DNA from: Leuctra nigra
Lineage: Eukaryota; Arthropoda; Insecta; Plecoptera; Leuctridae
NCBI GenBank assembly: GCA_934045905.1
Contig: OW203764.1
Span: forward strand, 33,273,629-33,337,628
Direction: 5' to 3'
DNA length: 64,000 nt
Position 1 is the first letter of the stretch. Each line of letters starts with the position of its first letter. The translations under genes were made by a program, and so were the position numbers. Below are positions 47,601 through 58,926 of the stretch, piece by piece. The notes under the pieces were generated by a model that saw only the letters and a program-made list of their open reading frames with translations, was not told the origin of the DNA and did not search any database.

Positions 47601-48962
47601 TACAACATATCCAAAATATACGATTTTATCACCAACCCCCGAAATGTTTCGTTAAAGGAATTCTCTCATCTTGGAGTTAGATTTTTGTATGTGATCTAAG
47701 CATCATGGAAGACAATATTAACAAACAAACAACTTAATTTTTGGTACGATAATACTAAAAATTAATTATTGATTGCGCGTTATTTGAAACTGGCGCGCTG
47801 AGTTTCGGACGTCACTGTAGAGCAACGCTGATTGGTTGCAGCCTCTACCATAGGTGGCCGCGCGCTCGAACTCTCTGCTCTTCGCTGACATACTTTGATC
47901 TATTGATAACACCTTGATTTAAAATGACGTGTATACACTGACTTTGTTCCTGAAAGGTACCCAATACGTAAGTCTGTTAATATAAAGTGTTTTACATGAA
48001 AACACATTTGCAACTGCTACCTCATTTGCAACGCGCAAATGTGTATACGCTTGGAACAAAATCTGCTCGATTAATTTTGTGCAGCCACACTTTGTATAAT
48101 TCAGGAGATTTGTCTTTCTTAGGAAATCTCTGGAATGAGTGTTTATTTGCATTGTTTTTAGTAATATTGTGACACTGAAAAACACAGCAGTAAACCATTT
48201 TCGTCTCAAATAATCTACACTAAAACAAAAGTAAATACACACGACGCGGCACAATCGGGCAGAAGATAAAAAGCGATTCAAAATATTTCGTCCAAATAGT
48301 GTATATAACTACACGTAACTATTAATACATGTTAAAAAGTTGGTATTGTTTTTGCTTGAAAATAAACTAGACTAGAACACACGTAAATATGCACGACATT
48401 GACACAATATGAGAGAAGATATTAGTAGGTAGACTATTTAAAATATTCTGTCCCGTAAGATAATACATAGTGTAGTTTATAGTATAGTTAAAATAAAGAT
48501 CAATAAAATAAGATAATCACAAGCAACGTTGAATGTCTCACTATCACACCCTTCCTACATACTTGTAAAACATAGACTGCCAGGGAGAATGAATGTTTTT
48601 AACTCGAGCGCGGAGGTTGCTAAGTAGCAGGTAGGCTATACAGTGACGTCAGTGTCGCTACGGCTGAAGTCGCTCCCGGGTCCAGGCGACAGGATGTAAG
48701 ACAGAACAAAGGACAGGAATGTGTTGTTTGGAGCTCGACGGATCGGGAAAAAAATACTTGCTACAAGATGAGAGTATCACTTTAAATGGCTCTTAGCAGC
48801 TCGACTATAGAGAAACCACGCCTACCGTAGCGGTGACGTCACGGAATCAGCCGCCTATGGGTTATGTGGGAATAACTTTTGAACTAGAGCTCGTAGAGAC
48901 TTCCCGTTTTCGGCGTTCGACTTTTTAGAATGATTTTCACCTTTTATTTTAATGACAGGGGG
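44646..48962. mobile_element. Large inverted-repeat element with nested insertion
   Basis: Terminal arms at about 44646-44870 and 48770-48962 are inverted copies (CCCCCTGTCATTAAAAT, CACCGCTACGGTAGGCGTGG, ATAGTAGAGCTGCTA). Inner arms match as well: 44870-45300 pairs with 45890-46260 plus 47592-47660, with repeated modules around CCACCCCCTAACGGGGGTAG. A Helitron-like copy (46267-47591) is inserted in the right arm, and about 1.1 kb (47670-48780) has no counterpart on the left. No transposase frame was recognised. A 16-bp G run occurs at about 45413-45428. Confidence 0.7.
46267..47591 (+). mobile_element. Helitron-like element, complete young copy
   Basis: At 1,325 bp, it starts TTGAGCGAGCGAAGCGAGCG after host A and ends TTTTCCTAG before host T. 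It differs from 5742-7063 at only a handful of positions (for example GGGACC/GGGTCC and TTTGCG/TTAGCG) plus small poly-T and poly-A indels. The inverted arm of the host element at 44875-44945 gives a second unoccupied site for the same insertion. Confidence 0.82.
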
Positions 48963-48964
48963 AA

Positions 48965-49425
48965 AATGCTCAGAGCAACGCGTTGATGAGCGAGCACAGA
49001 AACGTGCAACATTCCCAGTCAAACACGATACACGATACGACACAATACGATTTCCTTTGCAACTTTACTAAACTTTTAAAATTACAATAATTACTTGACT
49101 GGTTATGCTTAAAATTTTCAAAAGTTTAGATAATGTTGGTCTTGATCACCATGCAAAATTTGAACTGAATCGGACATTTTTATTTTCGACCAATCAGAAG
49201 ATATTGGTCGTCTGAAACTTTGTAGGATTTGAGATCAGATATTGTTGGTAGCATGACTTGACAAAATTTCATATTGATCGGACTTACTAATCGGAAGATT
49301 TTTTTTAAATTTTGAACCAATTAGCGGATTTAAGAAAAAGGGTCTGCAACGTCCAGAGATAGGTAGTCTAAACAAGTGTGCAAAATTTCAGCTCGATCAA
49401 AGCTTACAGTCGAATTTACCGAATT
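48965..49425 (-). mobile_element. Helitron-like family fragment
   Basis: The minus strand shows the family 3' hairpin region (GCTCGCTCATCAACGCGTTG) and then, upstream, phrases such as GAGCTGAAATTTTGCACAC. The terminal CTAG is lost and the hairpin abuts the end of the large inverted-repeat element. Confidence 0.65.
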
Positions 49426-49631
49426 TACACATGTCAAATTTACATGACCTGAATGCTAGGCAATATTTCAATGCGAGATTTCACAATGAAAATGGAAGAT
49501 TGAACAATGAGCTGAGATCATTTTTCCTCGAGTTTTTAATTTTAAATTCAAAAAAATAATGAGACTTCCCTACAGAACAACCGACCCTTTTCCAAGTGAC
49601 AGAATCATGAAGTAGATGAACGTGATCTTAC

Positions 49632-49805
49632 CGAGGCAGGCGGTGGCGACGCTCCTGGGGCCATGTCTGCCGGGACTGGCGGCATGATGGGATCAGAGCC
49701 GGCCGGCGGGGTGGACGGAGCTGACGAGGACGATGGCGCGTTCTTGGCCCGGCGCTTGACCTTGCGCTTGCTGTAGAAGACCGCGCATGTCGTCGGGTTG
49801 TGAAT
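49632..49805 (-). CDS. Exon 3 of the Pro/Ala-rich gene
   Basis: The exon is 174 nt (58 codons), phase 0 to phase 0, with acceptor TTGTTGTTTCACAG and donor GTAAGATCAC. It begins IHNPTTCAVFY, has a strongly basic patch SKRKVKRRAKN that fits a classical monopartite nuclear localisation signal, then a Ser/Pro/Ala-rich disordered tail ending GASPPPAS. Local GC content is far above the flanking AT-rich introns, as in the other exons of this gene. Nuclear location is only an inference from the basic patch. Confidence 0.72.
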
Positions 49806-50049
49806 CTGTGAAACAACAACACATCTCGAGCGTCTCCAACTTGCTGTCAAGTCACTCTCCAGCTCTCTGATTGGCGGACAGTTTTCACGTCACCTAATTC
49901 GTGCATTCGAAAGAGCGCAGAGTTATTGACAGTGTTTCCGCTCTTTAAAACACATAAACATTTTCATTCCATCAACATTTTCAAGGCCCGTTGAAAATAT
50001 TCATGATACGAAAATTGTTCCATGTGTTCGTAATTTTACATGGAATTAA

Positions 50050-50757
50050 GGAGGGACACCACCGAAAATCCCAACTTGTATGTTTGTAACCCAAACGACT
50101 TGATTTTTTATATTATTGTCAAACTTTACCTATAAAAAAATATAAAAAAAATTGCAACATTTTTTAATTTTTTTTTATTATTTTCCAAAAAATTTACGGT
50201 ATTTATGGAGACAATTTTTTTCTTGAAAACGGTTTGATTTAGAATGTTATAAAAAATTTCATTCTGTTTAATAAAGTGCATTTGACAAATTTATGTATCG
50301 GCGTTATTTTATGATTATAATTGTGGGATTGAAAAATTAATTAATTGAACAAATTTCTTTTTCAGCAAATTTTACATAATTTCCCATTTTTATAATTTTT
50401 TGTGCATGATACTCTAAAGATATACTATTGGTAATACATAAATTTGTTCATTATTATGTTTATAACATACACAAAAAATATTGAGCAAATCCACCAAGTA
50501 CATTAGATTTCATTTTATTCTCCATGTCAAATAACCTTGAAAAAAATATTGCTAGGAAACGGCATTTAAACATTGCCAGTATTTAACCGCGAAATGCGAA
50601 TGCAAAATGTTAAATGTTAAATATATTTTTTCCAGTTCACTTATTCACATAATTTTTTTCACTAGCCTAAAATTAACATTAAAAATAATTTAATGACATT
50701 AAAAAAATATATATCGAAAAATTAAAATAATAGCACGATTTTCGGTGGTGTCCCTCC
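50050..50757. mobile_element. TTAA-type inverted-repeat element
   Basis: Termini GGAGGGACACCACCGAAAAT and ATTTTCGGTGGTGTCCCTCC are perfect 20-bp inverted repeats. The left flank is TTAA (50046-50049), the right TTTA, a one-base decay of TTAA. The 708-bp interior is AT-rich and non-coding. Confidence 0.75.
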
Positions 50758-51060
50758 TTTAGAAATTAAAGCGTAAAAATAAAGCAGTAAACCCCTCATA
50801 GCTCAGTTTTTTTTAATAAAATCTTTATTTACACATGTACATGGATTTACAATCACAGTTGACATACATACAGAAAAAATGAATGATAGGAATACTTAGA
50901 AAGTAATAAAGAAATCAGGGTCTTTTACTTCCAGGCATAAAATGTTTGTATTAGGTTATTGATAAAGTACTGGGTTTCGAAATCAAGTATTGAATTTCGG
51001 AAAAAAGTGCGAAAAGCCGAAAGAATGATAGCACAGTAAATCATCCAGGAACATCTATAT

Positions 51061-53089
51061 CCCCATAAAAAACACTTCGTGTAAAAATAACAGCCAAGTC
51101 TCTTCAACTAAAAAAAAATATGAAATCTAAAAATTCTGCACTGAAAAGTAGTGATATCAAAAAATGGGCCAAGTCAAAACTTTATTTGAAAATCAAAAAA
51201 TACTTGGCGCATCGTGTACTATACATAGTTTAGAAGTATAGTTCAGATAGAAAATATACATCAAATATACATAATACATATTTTTTTTTTTTTTTTTTTA
51301 ATGGCGTTACAGGACTGGTAGTCCTATTGCCGCCTCAACAACTCTACTCCATTGACGATGCGCCATTATATAGGAGGTGAAGTTGGTTGAGGATTCGTAA
51401 CTTAGGGATGTTAAGCGAGTGAGTAGTTAGCTCCCTGCGCTCTGCTGGTATTTAACGTCCCATTCCAAGGACGGTGTAACGCCCGTCGAGAGACTGATAT
51501 CAGGTGGAGGGGTGTCGTTACACTAACCCCCAACCACCCCAGTCTCTCTGGCCCAACGGCAGCAACTGGCAGGACAGAGTTGAATGGTCACCCATCCAAC
51601 AGCTGACCCCGCTCGATGTATCGACCCCGCTCGATATTGACCCCGCTCATATTTTTTTTAGTTGAAGAGACTTGGCTGTTATTTTAACACGAAGTGTTTT
51701 TTTATGGGGATATTACTCCTTTTTTTAGTTTATTCATACAACTTGTGACAATCAAATGAACAATTACTAAATCCTTTATCAAAAATCACTCTTTACAATT
51801 TGGTTATTTTCATCAGGAATAGCAAAGGTTTCATTCCAATCGGTCAACCAAGTTCCGAGATATGGCAACATATCCGTTGTCAATTGGCTGCTGAACTTTC
51901 TGCGCTGCTACATAGAATTTATAACTATAAATGATGTGTATCATTTTTAGCTTTCTGAATATGTATTTATTGTATAGGAGGGGATTATAATAATTTATAA
52001 ATTTGAATGACGTCATTTCCGGTCTCATAAATAGGAACATTCTAGTTTGACTGTTCCTATTCCATAGATCGTTTCGCGCTAGTTTCATACCGATCTGTTA
52101 ACCAGTTTTCGAGATATGGCGTTTCTTCCGGTTTCAAAATGGCTGCTGAAATCACTGACTCCTTGAATTATAATTTAAACATGATTACATTTTATTATAA
52201 GCTGTCTGAAATAGTATATTTATTGCATCAAAATCTAAACATGTGAGATTTTTTAAAAGTGTGACGTCATTTCCGGTTTTGGAATGGGAAACTGCAAATA
52301 TTATTGATGATAATACATAAAGTTGACCGTCTTAATTGTTTAGCGCTGGTTTCGTTCAAATCTATTTAACCGTTATTGAGATATGATGTCACTTCCGGTT
52401 TCAAAATGGCGGCTTCTAGTTGGTTTATAACAAGTCAAATGAGATATCAAAAGTACATACGTTACATAAATATCAAAATAATCGGATCAAATTTGTTGCC
52501 GAAATGCCAATCGATGTATTTCAAATTTCATAACGTCATTTCCGGTTTCTTTAACATAATGTTTAGCCTTTTTCTACTGATAATCCATAAAGATGACCGT
52601 CTGAATCGATTGGCGCAAATTTCGTTCCGATCGGTCCAACCGTTGACGAGATATGACGTCACTTCCGGTTTCAAAATGGCGGCACAAAAAATCATAGGTG
52701 AGGAGGGCAAATCAGACGCCAAAAGTGCACACGTGGTAAAAATGTGAGATCAATCGGTTCAGCCGTTTAGGCTGTGGCCTGTTTACCGGATTCTAGCTCC
52801 CAGCCTACGGAGATTACTGATTATGAAAACCGCCCTAAAACACTGTTTTAACAGCCTTCTAGCTCGCAAAGGGCGTAACTTACTGTTCCCAAATTTGGTA
52901 TATGTTGTAGGGTGGGCCATAGCTCGAAATTAAGATATTTCGCAACAATGTGAGATTTACCAATTTTAAGATCCAGTAGGCCGAAAATGCTACTTTGATG
53001 CTTACAGTAAAAGTGGGTTGCTCCAGCCTTTTTAAATGAGAGTGTGCGCGTCGTACGACTTGGCTGGCGTGGAGCGACCGCTCCACTAG
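51061..53089 (+). mobile_element. Palindrome-headed composite repeat, copy 4 (four body units)
   Basis: Left arm of the head at 51061-51275; most of the right arm is missing and is replaced by the SINE-like insertion at 51281-51647. The last part of the right arm (ending CACGAAGTGTTTTTTTATGG) resumes at about 51655. Four body units follow, with clusters near 51840-51890, 52090-52145, 52378-52412 and 52648-52684, then the tail ending GGAGCGACCGCTCCACTAG at 53089. Closest to copy 3. Confidence 0.78.
51281..51647 (-). mobile_element. SINE-like insertion with 5S rRNA-like motif
   Basis: A run of 19 T at 51281-51299 is the poly-A tail of a minus-strand insertion. Read on the minus strand, the 5' part has three GAGCGGGGTC repeats, then GTTGGATGGGTGACC (51586-51600), which resembles the internal promoter part of 5S rRNA, and later GGAATGGGACGTTAAATACC near the 3' side. 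CATAT-like sequence at both edges may be a target duplication. Assignment as a 5S-derived SINE is tentative. Confidence 0.5.
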
Positions 53090-54007
53090 ATTCAAAACTG
53101 TTAAAAGAAAATATTGCAACTGATTCGTTCTTGATAGCCTAAGGAGTTGTTATTCAAAGAAAATATGTATCGTAGAACATAATCAGTTAAACACTTAATC
53201 AGTTAATCAGATTATACACTTTTGAAAATCAGCATAATTTCCTCTTTCTGTAGTCGCAATGAAGTGAAAGTAAAACTGTGACTTTGAAGTGGCATATCAT
53301 ATGAGTTAATGTTGACCACTTGTTCTTGCCATATTAGATGATTTGTGAACTATTTCTCTCGACGCGTGATATTCTGTTTGTGGACCTATCGAGTCCATAG
53401 CGATATAACCACAGCCTTCTTCAAAAACACCACGAATGTTCTGTTAGAAGATCTGACAGATAGATTTAATCTGTCACATTTAATAGATTTAATAGATAGA
53501 TTTAATAGATTTAATAGATGTAGATTTAATGTGTGACAGTTAGAAGATTTGAGATATTTTCTTGTAAATCAGGCCGTACATTGCTATAAATTTGGTATAA
53601 CTTTGTTCCTTAAAATCTACTCTACACTTGGAATGGAAAAAATCTTCCTTGGAAAGTCACAGTAAGTTTATTTATCCCAAATTGGGTTGTGTTTGAGGGA
53701 GGAAATAAAATTTCAAAGAAAGAAGAATCGCAGACATTCAACATTTTGTCTAAGCTTACTGGAAACATGATATCACGTCTTCTCAAGGTGCGTCGATGTA
53801 AATAATTAGATCTCCAAGCAAGATAAAGAATATTTTAGAAGATTGAAGTATTAGAAGATTGAAGTATGAGTGCAGTAGATGGATGTAGAGTTAAAGGAAG
53901 ACAGAAGAGGGAAAACGTGAGTAGGAAGAAGACGAATGAACATTTCAGTGTGCTCGTATCTTCGCTCCATCTATTTCTGATATATTCCCTGGTTCGTGTA
54001 ATTATAA
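53090..54007. other. No gene seen; short ATTTAATAG repeats
   Basis: At about 53460-53530 the phrase AGATTTAATAGAT recurs five to six times. The rest is AT-rich without recognised structure. Confidence 0.5.
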
Positions 54008-54262
54008 CCCCATAAAAAAACACTCCGTGTAAAAATACCAGCCAAGTCTCTTCAACTATAAAAAAAATAGAAGAAATCTAAAAATTCAGCACTGAAAAGG
54101 AGTGATATCAAAAAATGGGCCAAGTCAAAACTTAATTTTAAAAACCAAAATATACTTGGCGCATCGTGCATATAGATCGTTTAGAAGTATAGGTCAGATG
54201 TGTGATGTACATAAAATCTATCTACCCTATAATGCCGTAAAAAACGATGCGCCAAGTATATT
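54008..54262 (+). mobile_element. Composite repeat head fragment
   Basis: The left arm, centre and first bases of the right arm (AACGATGCGCCAAGTATATT) of the foldback head. It is cut at 54262 by the start of the non-LTR retrotransposon; the remainder of the repeat is not found beyond 57011. Confidence 0.7.
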
Positions 54263-54289
54263 GTTCTGATTGTTCTCAATTGTTCTGAT

Positions 54290-54634
54290 CAACTGAATGA
54301 CGACTTGATAGCTTCAATTGAGAAAGTCATAGATATACAACAAGATTATGATAGCATTTTCCTGTGTGGAGATTTTAACCTTGATATTGACTGGGCTCCT
54401 GCAGATTATGTCATGATGCCAGCAAATACGTTAGCAGACAGATTTTTATCTGCGTTTCTTGGTGTGCTTCCTCATCAAATGGTTACTGAGGCAACCCGCA
54501 TAACAGCGTCGACAAGATCAACACTGGACTTAGTGTTGACGAACAATCCGAACAAAATATCAAATATTGAGGTCATTCCTGGCATTAGTGACCATTTAGC
54601 AGTTCGATATCAGTTACAATGGCAGCGTCCCTAG
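54290..54634 (+). pseudogene. Endonuclease domain fragment of the non-LTR element
   Basis: Shows the endonuclease/exonuclease/phosphatase motifs GDFNLDIDW, STLDLVLTNN and GISDHLAV, the last containing the catalytic SDH. The N-terminal half of the domain, with the first metal-binding motif, is missing. The frame then shifts by one relative to the RT frame. Confidence 0.85.
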
Positions 54635-54791
54635 ACGCAAGATAGTAAAACGAGTTGTACGAAATAATCGAAGAGCTTACTGGGTACGCTTACGAGCCCT
54701 GCTCAGTGCAAACATGCCTTGCTCGAATGACTTGGATGTTGTTGATGTAGAAGAGATCTGGAAATCATGAAAAGAAGCTTTCTGGAACTGC

Positions 54792-56510
54792 GTGGATGCG
54801 ACTATACCAAGTGTTGCCATGTCCGCGAGAAGAAGGGCGCCGTGGATAAGTGGAGACATCATCAAGATGATACACAAGAGGGATACCCTGTACAGAAAGT
54901 GGAAAGCTTCCAAGACTGATAACCGATGGGAGAAATATAGGACTGCAAGGAATGTGGCGAAAATGGCTTCCAGGAAAGCGCATGATGACTATATCTGGAA
55001 ATTGGGTGGTGGTAATGGAAAGAAACTCTGGAGGTTTGTGCACGGGAAATGCGGTAGTTCAGCTCCACAACACTTTCATGTAGGTGATGGAGAAAAGGAA
55101 ACTGATCCTACCAAGGTGGCTGAGTCGTTCGTCCAACATTTTCTTGGGAATTTTACTGCAGATATAAATGTACATGACCCATGCTCATCTACCTCAAGCG
55201 GGAATACAGCTATTCTACAAACAATATCTTTCCTCCCATGTGAAGTTATGCGAGCATTAAAGAAAACGCGACCAGATAGTGCAACGGGACCGGATGGAAT
55301 TCCATCCAGAATTCTGCATGAATGTGCCCTGGAATTAGCTCCTTCTCTGTGCTTCCTCTTTGAAACATCAATGACCGAAGGACTGCCAATGGATTGTAAA
55401 CACTCGTATGTTGTCCCTGTATACAAAGCTGGAAAAAGGAGTGAGATTTCTAATTATCGGCCCATTTCCCTTACATCAGTGGTTGGTAAAGTCATGGAAA
55501 AAGTAGTTCAAGTCCAGCTCCTTCAACATCTACAAGACTGCATTGCAATTGTTCCTGAGCAACATGGATTTCTTCCTGGGCGTTCTTGCATTACTTTGCT
55601 CACTGGTGCAATTGATGAGTGGCAACATTCCTTGAACAGAGTTGTGGGGACGCGTATCGACGTCATAGCTTTGGATTGGGCGAAAGCTTTTGATCGCATA
55701 CAACATGAGAGGCTCTTGGTTAAACTAGAATTGTACGGTGTATCTGGTAGTTTGCTGAGGTGGATGCGCTGTTTTCTGACTGGGCGAAAGATGCGAGTAA
55801 TTTTTTATGGTAAATTTTCAACGTTTCAAAGTGTACTATCTGGAGTACCACAGGGTTCTGTACTTGGCCCATTATTATTCACCGTATTTATGTTGGATTA
55901 ACCTCAAAGTGTATCATCAAGGATGTGCCAATATGCTGATGACTGCACCATATATAGACAAATAGATACAGATACAGATGTACACAGGCTGCAGACAGAT
56001 CTAGAAAGTGTGCACATGTGGTGCAATAAGAATTTACTTCCTCTTAATTTTCAGAAATGTCAGTTCATGTCCATATCTAGGTCAAAAACAATTAATGATA
56101 CCATCTATTATATTAACAATGTTGCTATTAAAAGGGACTGTAAAATGAGAATTCTAGGAGTTTGGGTGACAGATAATATAAAATGGAACGTCCATACAGA
56201 GGTAGCTAGGGGCAAGGCTGCAAAAATTTTAGGATTTTTAACGAGAACGTTACACGGAGCTAGACCACGGGTAAAGCGAACTGTTTATTTGGCAATGGTT
56301 AGGCCGATAATGTCTTACGGATGTCCGGCATGGCACCCAACAACTAAGGCCAATATAGCAAAATTAGAATCCATTCAGAATAGGGCAACTAGATCCATTA
56401 CAAATAGGAAGGATTGGTCGAAAGGACAAAGGCTAAAAGAGTGTAATTTTGTGACTTTTGATAATCATTTAACAGAGCTTGGTTTAAATTTTTTAAAGAA
56501 AATGCTATAA
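54792..56510 (+). pseudogene. Reverse transcriptase of the non-LTR element, broken by stops
   Basis: The frame has the usual non-LTR RT blocks: NYRPISLTS, EQHGFLPGRSC, motif A as IALDWAKAFDRI, motif B as SGVPQGSVLGPLLF and motif C as YADD (55932-55943). It then continues to the thumb region (ILGVWVTDNIKWNVH) and RAPIMSYG-type post-RT sequence. A TAA at 55899-55901, between motifs B and C, splits it. After 56510 the frame continues with stops through FARTGQYQNGFYARVATQYN to about 56720. Confidence 0.88.
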
Positions 56511-57011
56511 CATAAATTAGATATGGATCCGTTCGGAAGAATTTAAATTAATCAGTCATCAACAGTTAGGCAGGCTCAGTTAGGAACAGTGAATCCACCT
56601 TTTGCTAGAACGGGACAATATCAGAATGGCTTTTATGCAAGGGTTGCAACACAGTACAATTCCCTCCCTACCAATGTACGACAGGAGTTAGACTTTATTA
56701 TATTTAAGAAACAGATCTGAAAGATATTAACTGAGGATGCGTGTGCTTTGCACTGAGAATTGTTACAGTTATATAATCAATTTAATATTGCTGTTATCTT
56801 TTTCATGTTTTAATTTTTCGCATAATAACTTTGTCCTCTTTTTTATTAGTTTGTACTTACCTATGTAATTTTTTTTATTATTGAAAATTTTTGAATTATT
56901 TATTATGTATATATCTGGCAGCAGGGCACATAGTGTTACGAAAGCTACCCTATTCCTGCTGCCAGCAAATGCACTGCGTGTATTTGGAAAATAATAAATA
57001 AATAAAATAAA

Positions 57012-57707
57012 AAGGCTGTGGATACTCTAAGTGGCAACACTGCATTTGCAGTTCTCACCTCCCTCAAATCCCAAACGACCAATCAGAGCGCACTTGCCAT
57101 GAGTCAGCTGTTCTCTGAGCCATCTCTTTCAACCAGTGATGCCAAGTTATTTTCACTAAAACTCTCCTAGCTCATTAAAACGTCCAGGAACATGTATATC
57201 TAAAAAAATTACAAAATACTAGAGCAACTGATACACCACATATCAGTTTTTTACACAAATCTTATGTCGGGAAGTCAGCCTCAAACCATTCTGAAGTGGT
57301 GCGAGAATTATTTCTAGCATGGACGCCATGTTTAAAAAAAGGCTAAAAGCAATACTTTAAAGTGATATATCTCGGAAGTAAGTTCAGCTTGCCCACTTTT
57401 TCTTGGCATAATATTATGGTGTAGAACTAAACTATCTATATTTATGTAGAGTTTCATCGATTTCTCATGAAAGAGGAAATTCGCTAGTCCCTCCCTCGAG
57501 ATGGTGATCTTCCCCCCCCCCCCCCCCCCAAATGTGGTCCGTCTCCATTCTGAACTGGCTTTCCCACCAGTTTCAGACTCCCCCGGATCGGGCCCGTTAG
57601 GTCGACCCCTCCCCGTGTCCTCCACTTATTATCAACAAAGTTAAGCGTAGATATTGCGCGAAACGAGCTCGTCGTCACCGCGCCGTTAAACAATGTTTAC
57701 AACTCGA
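57012..57707. other. Intron sequence, no exon seen
   Basis: Lies in intron 2 of the minus-strand gene. It contains a C run of about 17 at 57514-57530 and, at about 57134, CAGTGATGCCAAGTTATTTT, which resembles a hAT terminus without a visible partner. Confidence 0.4.
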
Positions 57708-57717
57708 GTAAACTCAC

Positions 57718-57924
57718 CGCCACCTCCTCGTCAGACTCCTCCGACTGCGACTCCAGCCAAGCGATGGGCTCCATGTTAGGTGGTGGCCGCCGCCGCGCCA
57801 GCTGGAACGCCTCCTGGCGGCTGGATCGGTGCTCGCGGCGCTGGGGCAGCCTCCACCACTCGGCTGGGGTCGGGGCGGGGTTGGGCCGGAGATAATAGCG
57901 GTCAGTCGGCCGGTCACGAGGCGC
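57718..57924 (-). CDS. Exon 2 of the Pro/Ala-rich gene
   Basis: The exon is 207 nt (69 codons), phase 0 to phase 0. Its acceptor, TTTGTCTGCCCAG, is at 57925-57937 and its donor, GTGAGTTTAC, is at 57708-57717. It begins APRDRPTDRYYLRP and ends with an acidic serine-rich run, ESQSEESDEEVA, that resembles casein kinase 2 target sequence. The middle is Arg/Pro-rich with a WW pair. The acceptor lies inside the first unit of the 113-115-bp tandem array that fills 57925-58835, so copies of this acceptor occur again upstream in the intron. Function not recognised. Confidence 0.72.
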
Positions 57925-58835
57925 CTGGGCAGACAAACATCTCTCATAGCATCACACTGGTTGCTGCTAACAGAACTATACATGTCATTACATTGCATTG
58001 AATCATGAAGCAGCGCTGTAGTGCGAGAGAAGATGGCCTGGGCAGACAAACATCTCTCATAGCATCACACTGCTTGCTGCTAACAGAACTATACATGCGC
58101 CATTACATAGCATTGAATCATGAAGCAGCGCTGTAGTGGGAGAGAAGCTGGCCTGGGCAGACAAACATCTCTCATAGCATCACACTGCTTGCTGCTAACA
58201 GAACTATACATAGGCCATTACATTGCATTGAATCATGAAGCAGCGCTGTAGTGGGAAAGAAGATGGCCTGGGCAGACAAATATCTCTCATAGCATCACAC
58301 TGCTTGCTGCTAACAGAACTATACATGTCTTTACATTGCATTGAATCATGAAGCAGCGCTGTAGTGGGAGAGAAGATGGTCTGGGCAGACAAACATCTCT
58401 CATAGCATCACACTGCTTGCTGCTAACAGAACTATACATGCGCCAATACATTGCATTGAATCATGAAGCAGCGCTGTAGTGCGAGAGAAGATGGCCTGGG
58501 CAGACAAACATCTCTCATAGCATCACACTGGTTGCTGCTAACAGAACTATACATGTCATTACATTGCATTGAATCATGAAGCAGCGCTGTAGTGCGAGAG
58601 AAGATGGCCTGGGCAGACAAACATCGCTCATATCATCACACTGCTTGCTGCTAACAGAACTATACATGGGCCATTACACTGCATTGAATCATGAAGCAGC
58701 GCTGTAGTGCGAGAGAAGATGGCCTGGGCAGACAAACATCTCTCATAGCATCACACTGCTTGCTGCTAACAGAACTATACATAGGCCATTACACTGCATT
58801 GAATCATGAAGCAGCGCTGTAGTGGGAGAGAAGAT
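57925..58835. repeat. Intronic tandem array, 8 units of 113-115 bp
   Basis: Unit starts (CTGGGCAGACAAAC) are at about 57925, 58038, 58153, 58268, 58381, 58496, 58609 and 58724, giving periods of 113 or 115 bp and about 95% identity. The array fills most of intron 1 of the Pro/Ala-rich gene and its leftmost unit supplies the acceptor of exon 2. Read on the minus strand, every unit contains the acceptor-like TTTGTCTGCCCAG and a second one, CTTCTCTCCCACTACAG. Open frames within the units are not coding: unit length is not a multiple of three. Confidence 0.9.
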
Positions 58836-58926
58836 GGTGAACCCGAGTGAAATGTATGGGGTTTTTCCGCAGGTTGAACGCTGGGAAATGTGACATAGAG
58901 TTGATTTCCACAATGTTATAACATAC

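Larger units (their letters stand above)
54263..57011 (+). mobile_element. 5'-truncated non-LTR retrotransposon (Jockey/CR1-like)
   Basis: Contains the C-terminal part of an APE-type endonuclease, a complete reverse transcriptase region and a 3' UTR ending in AATAAATAAATAAAATAAAA. The 5' end falls within the endonuclease. It carries one frameshift between the endonuclease and RT frames, at least two internal stops and a decayed C-terminus, so it is inactive. It is inserted into or next to a composite repeat head. Clade assignment beyond Jockey/CR1-like is not attempted. Confidence 0.88.

Noticed and set aside
54677..55426. Minus-strand frames opposite the reverse transcriptase
   Set aside because: Shadows of the plus-strand RT, which has all diagnostic motifs.
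57714..58620. Minus-strand frames of type SAQAIFSRTTALLHDSMQ
   Set aside because: They are repeats of the intronic array. Unit length is 113 or 115 bp, so the frame is not kept across units.
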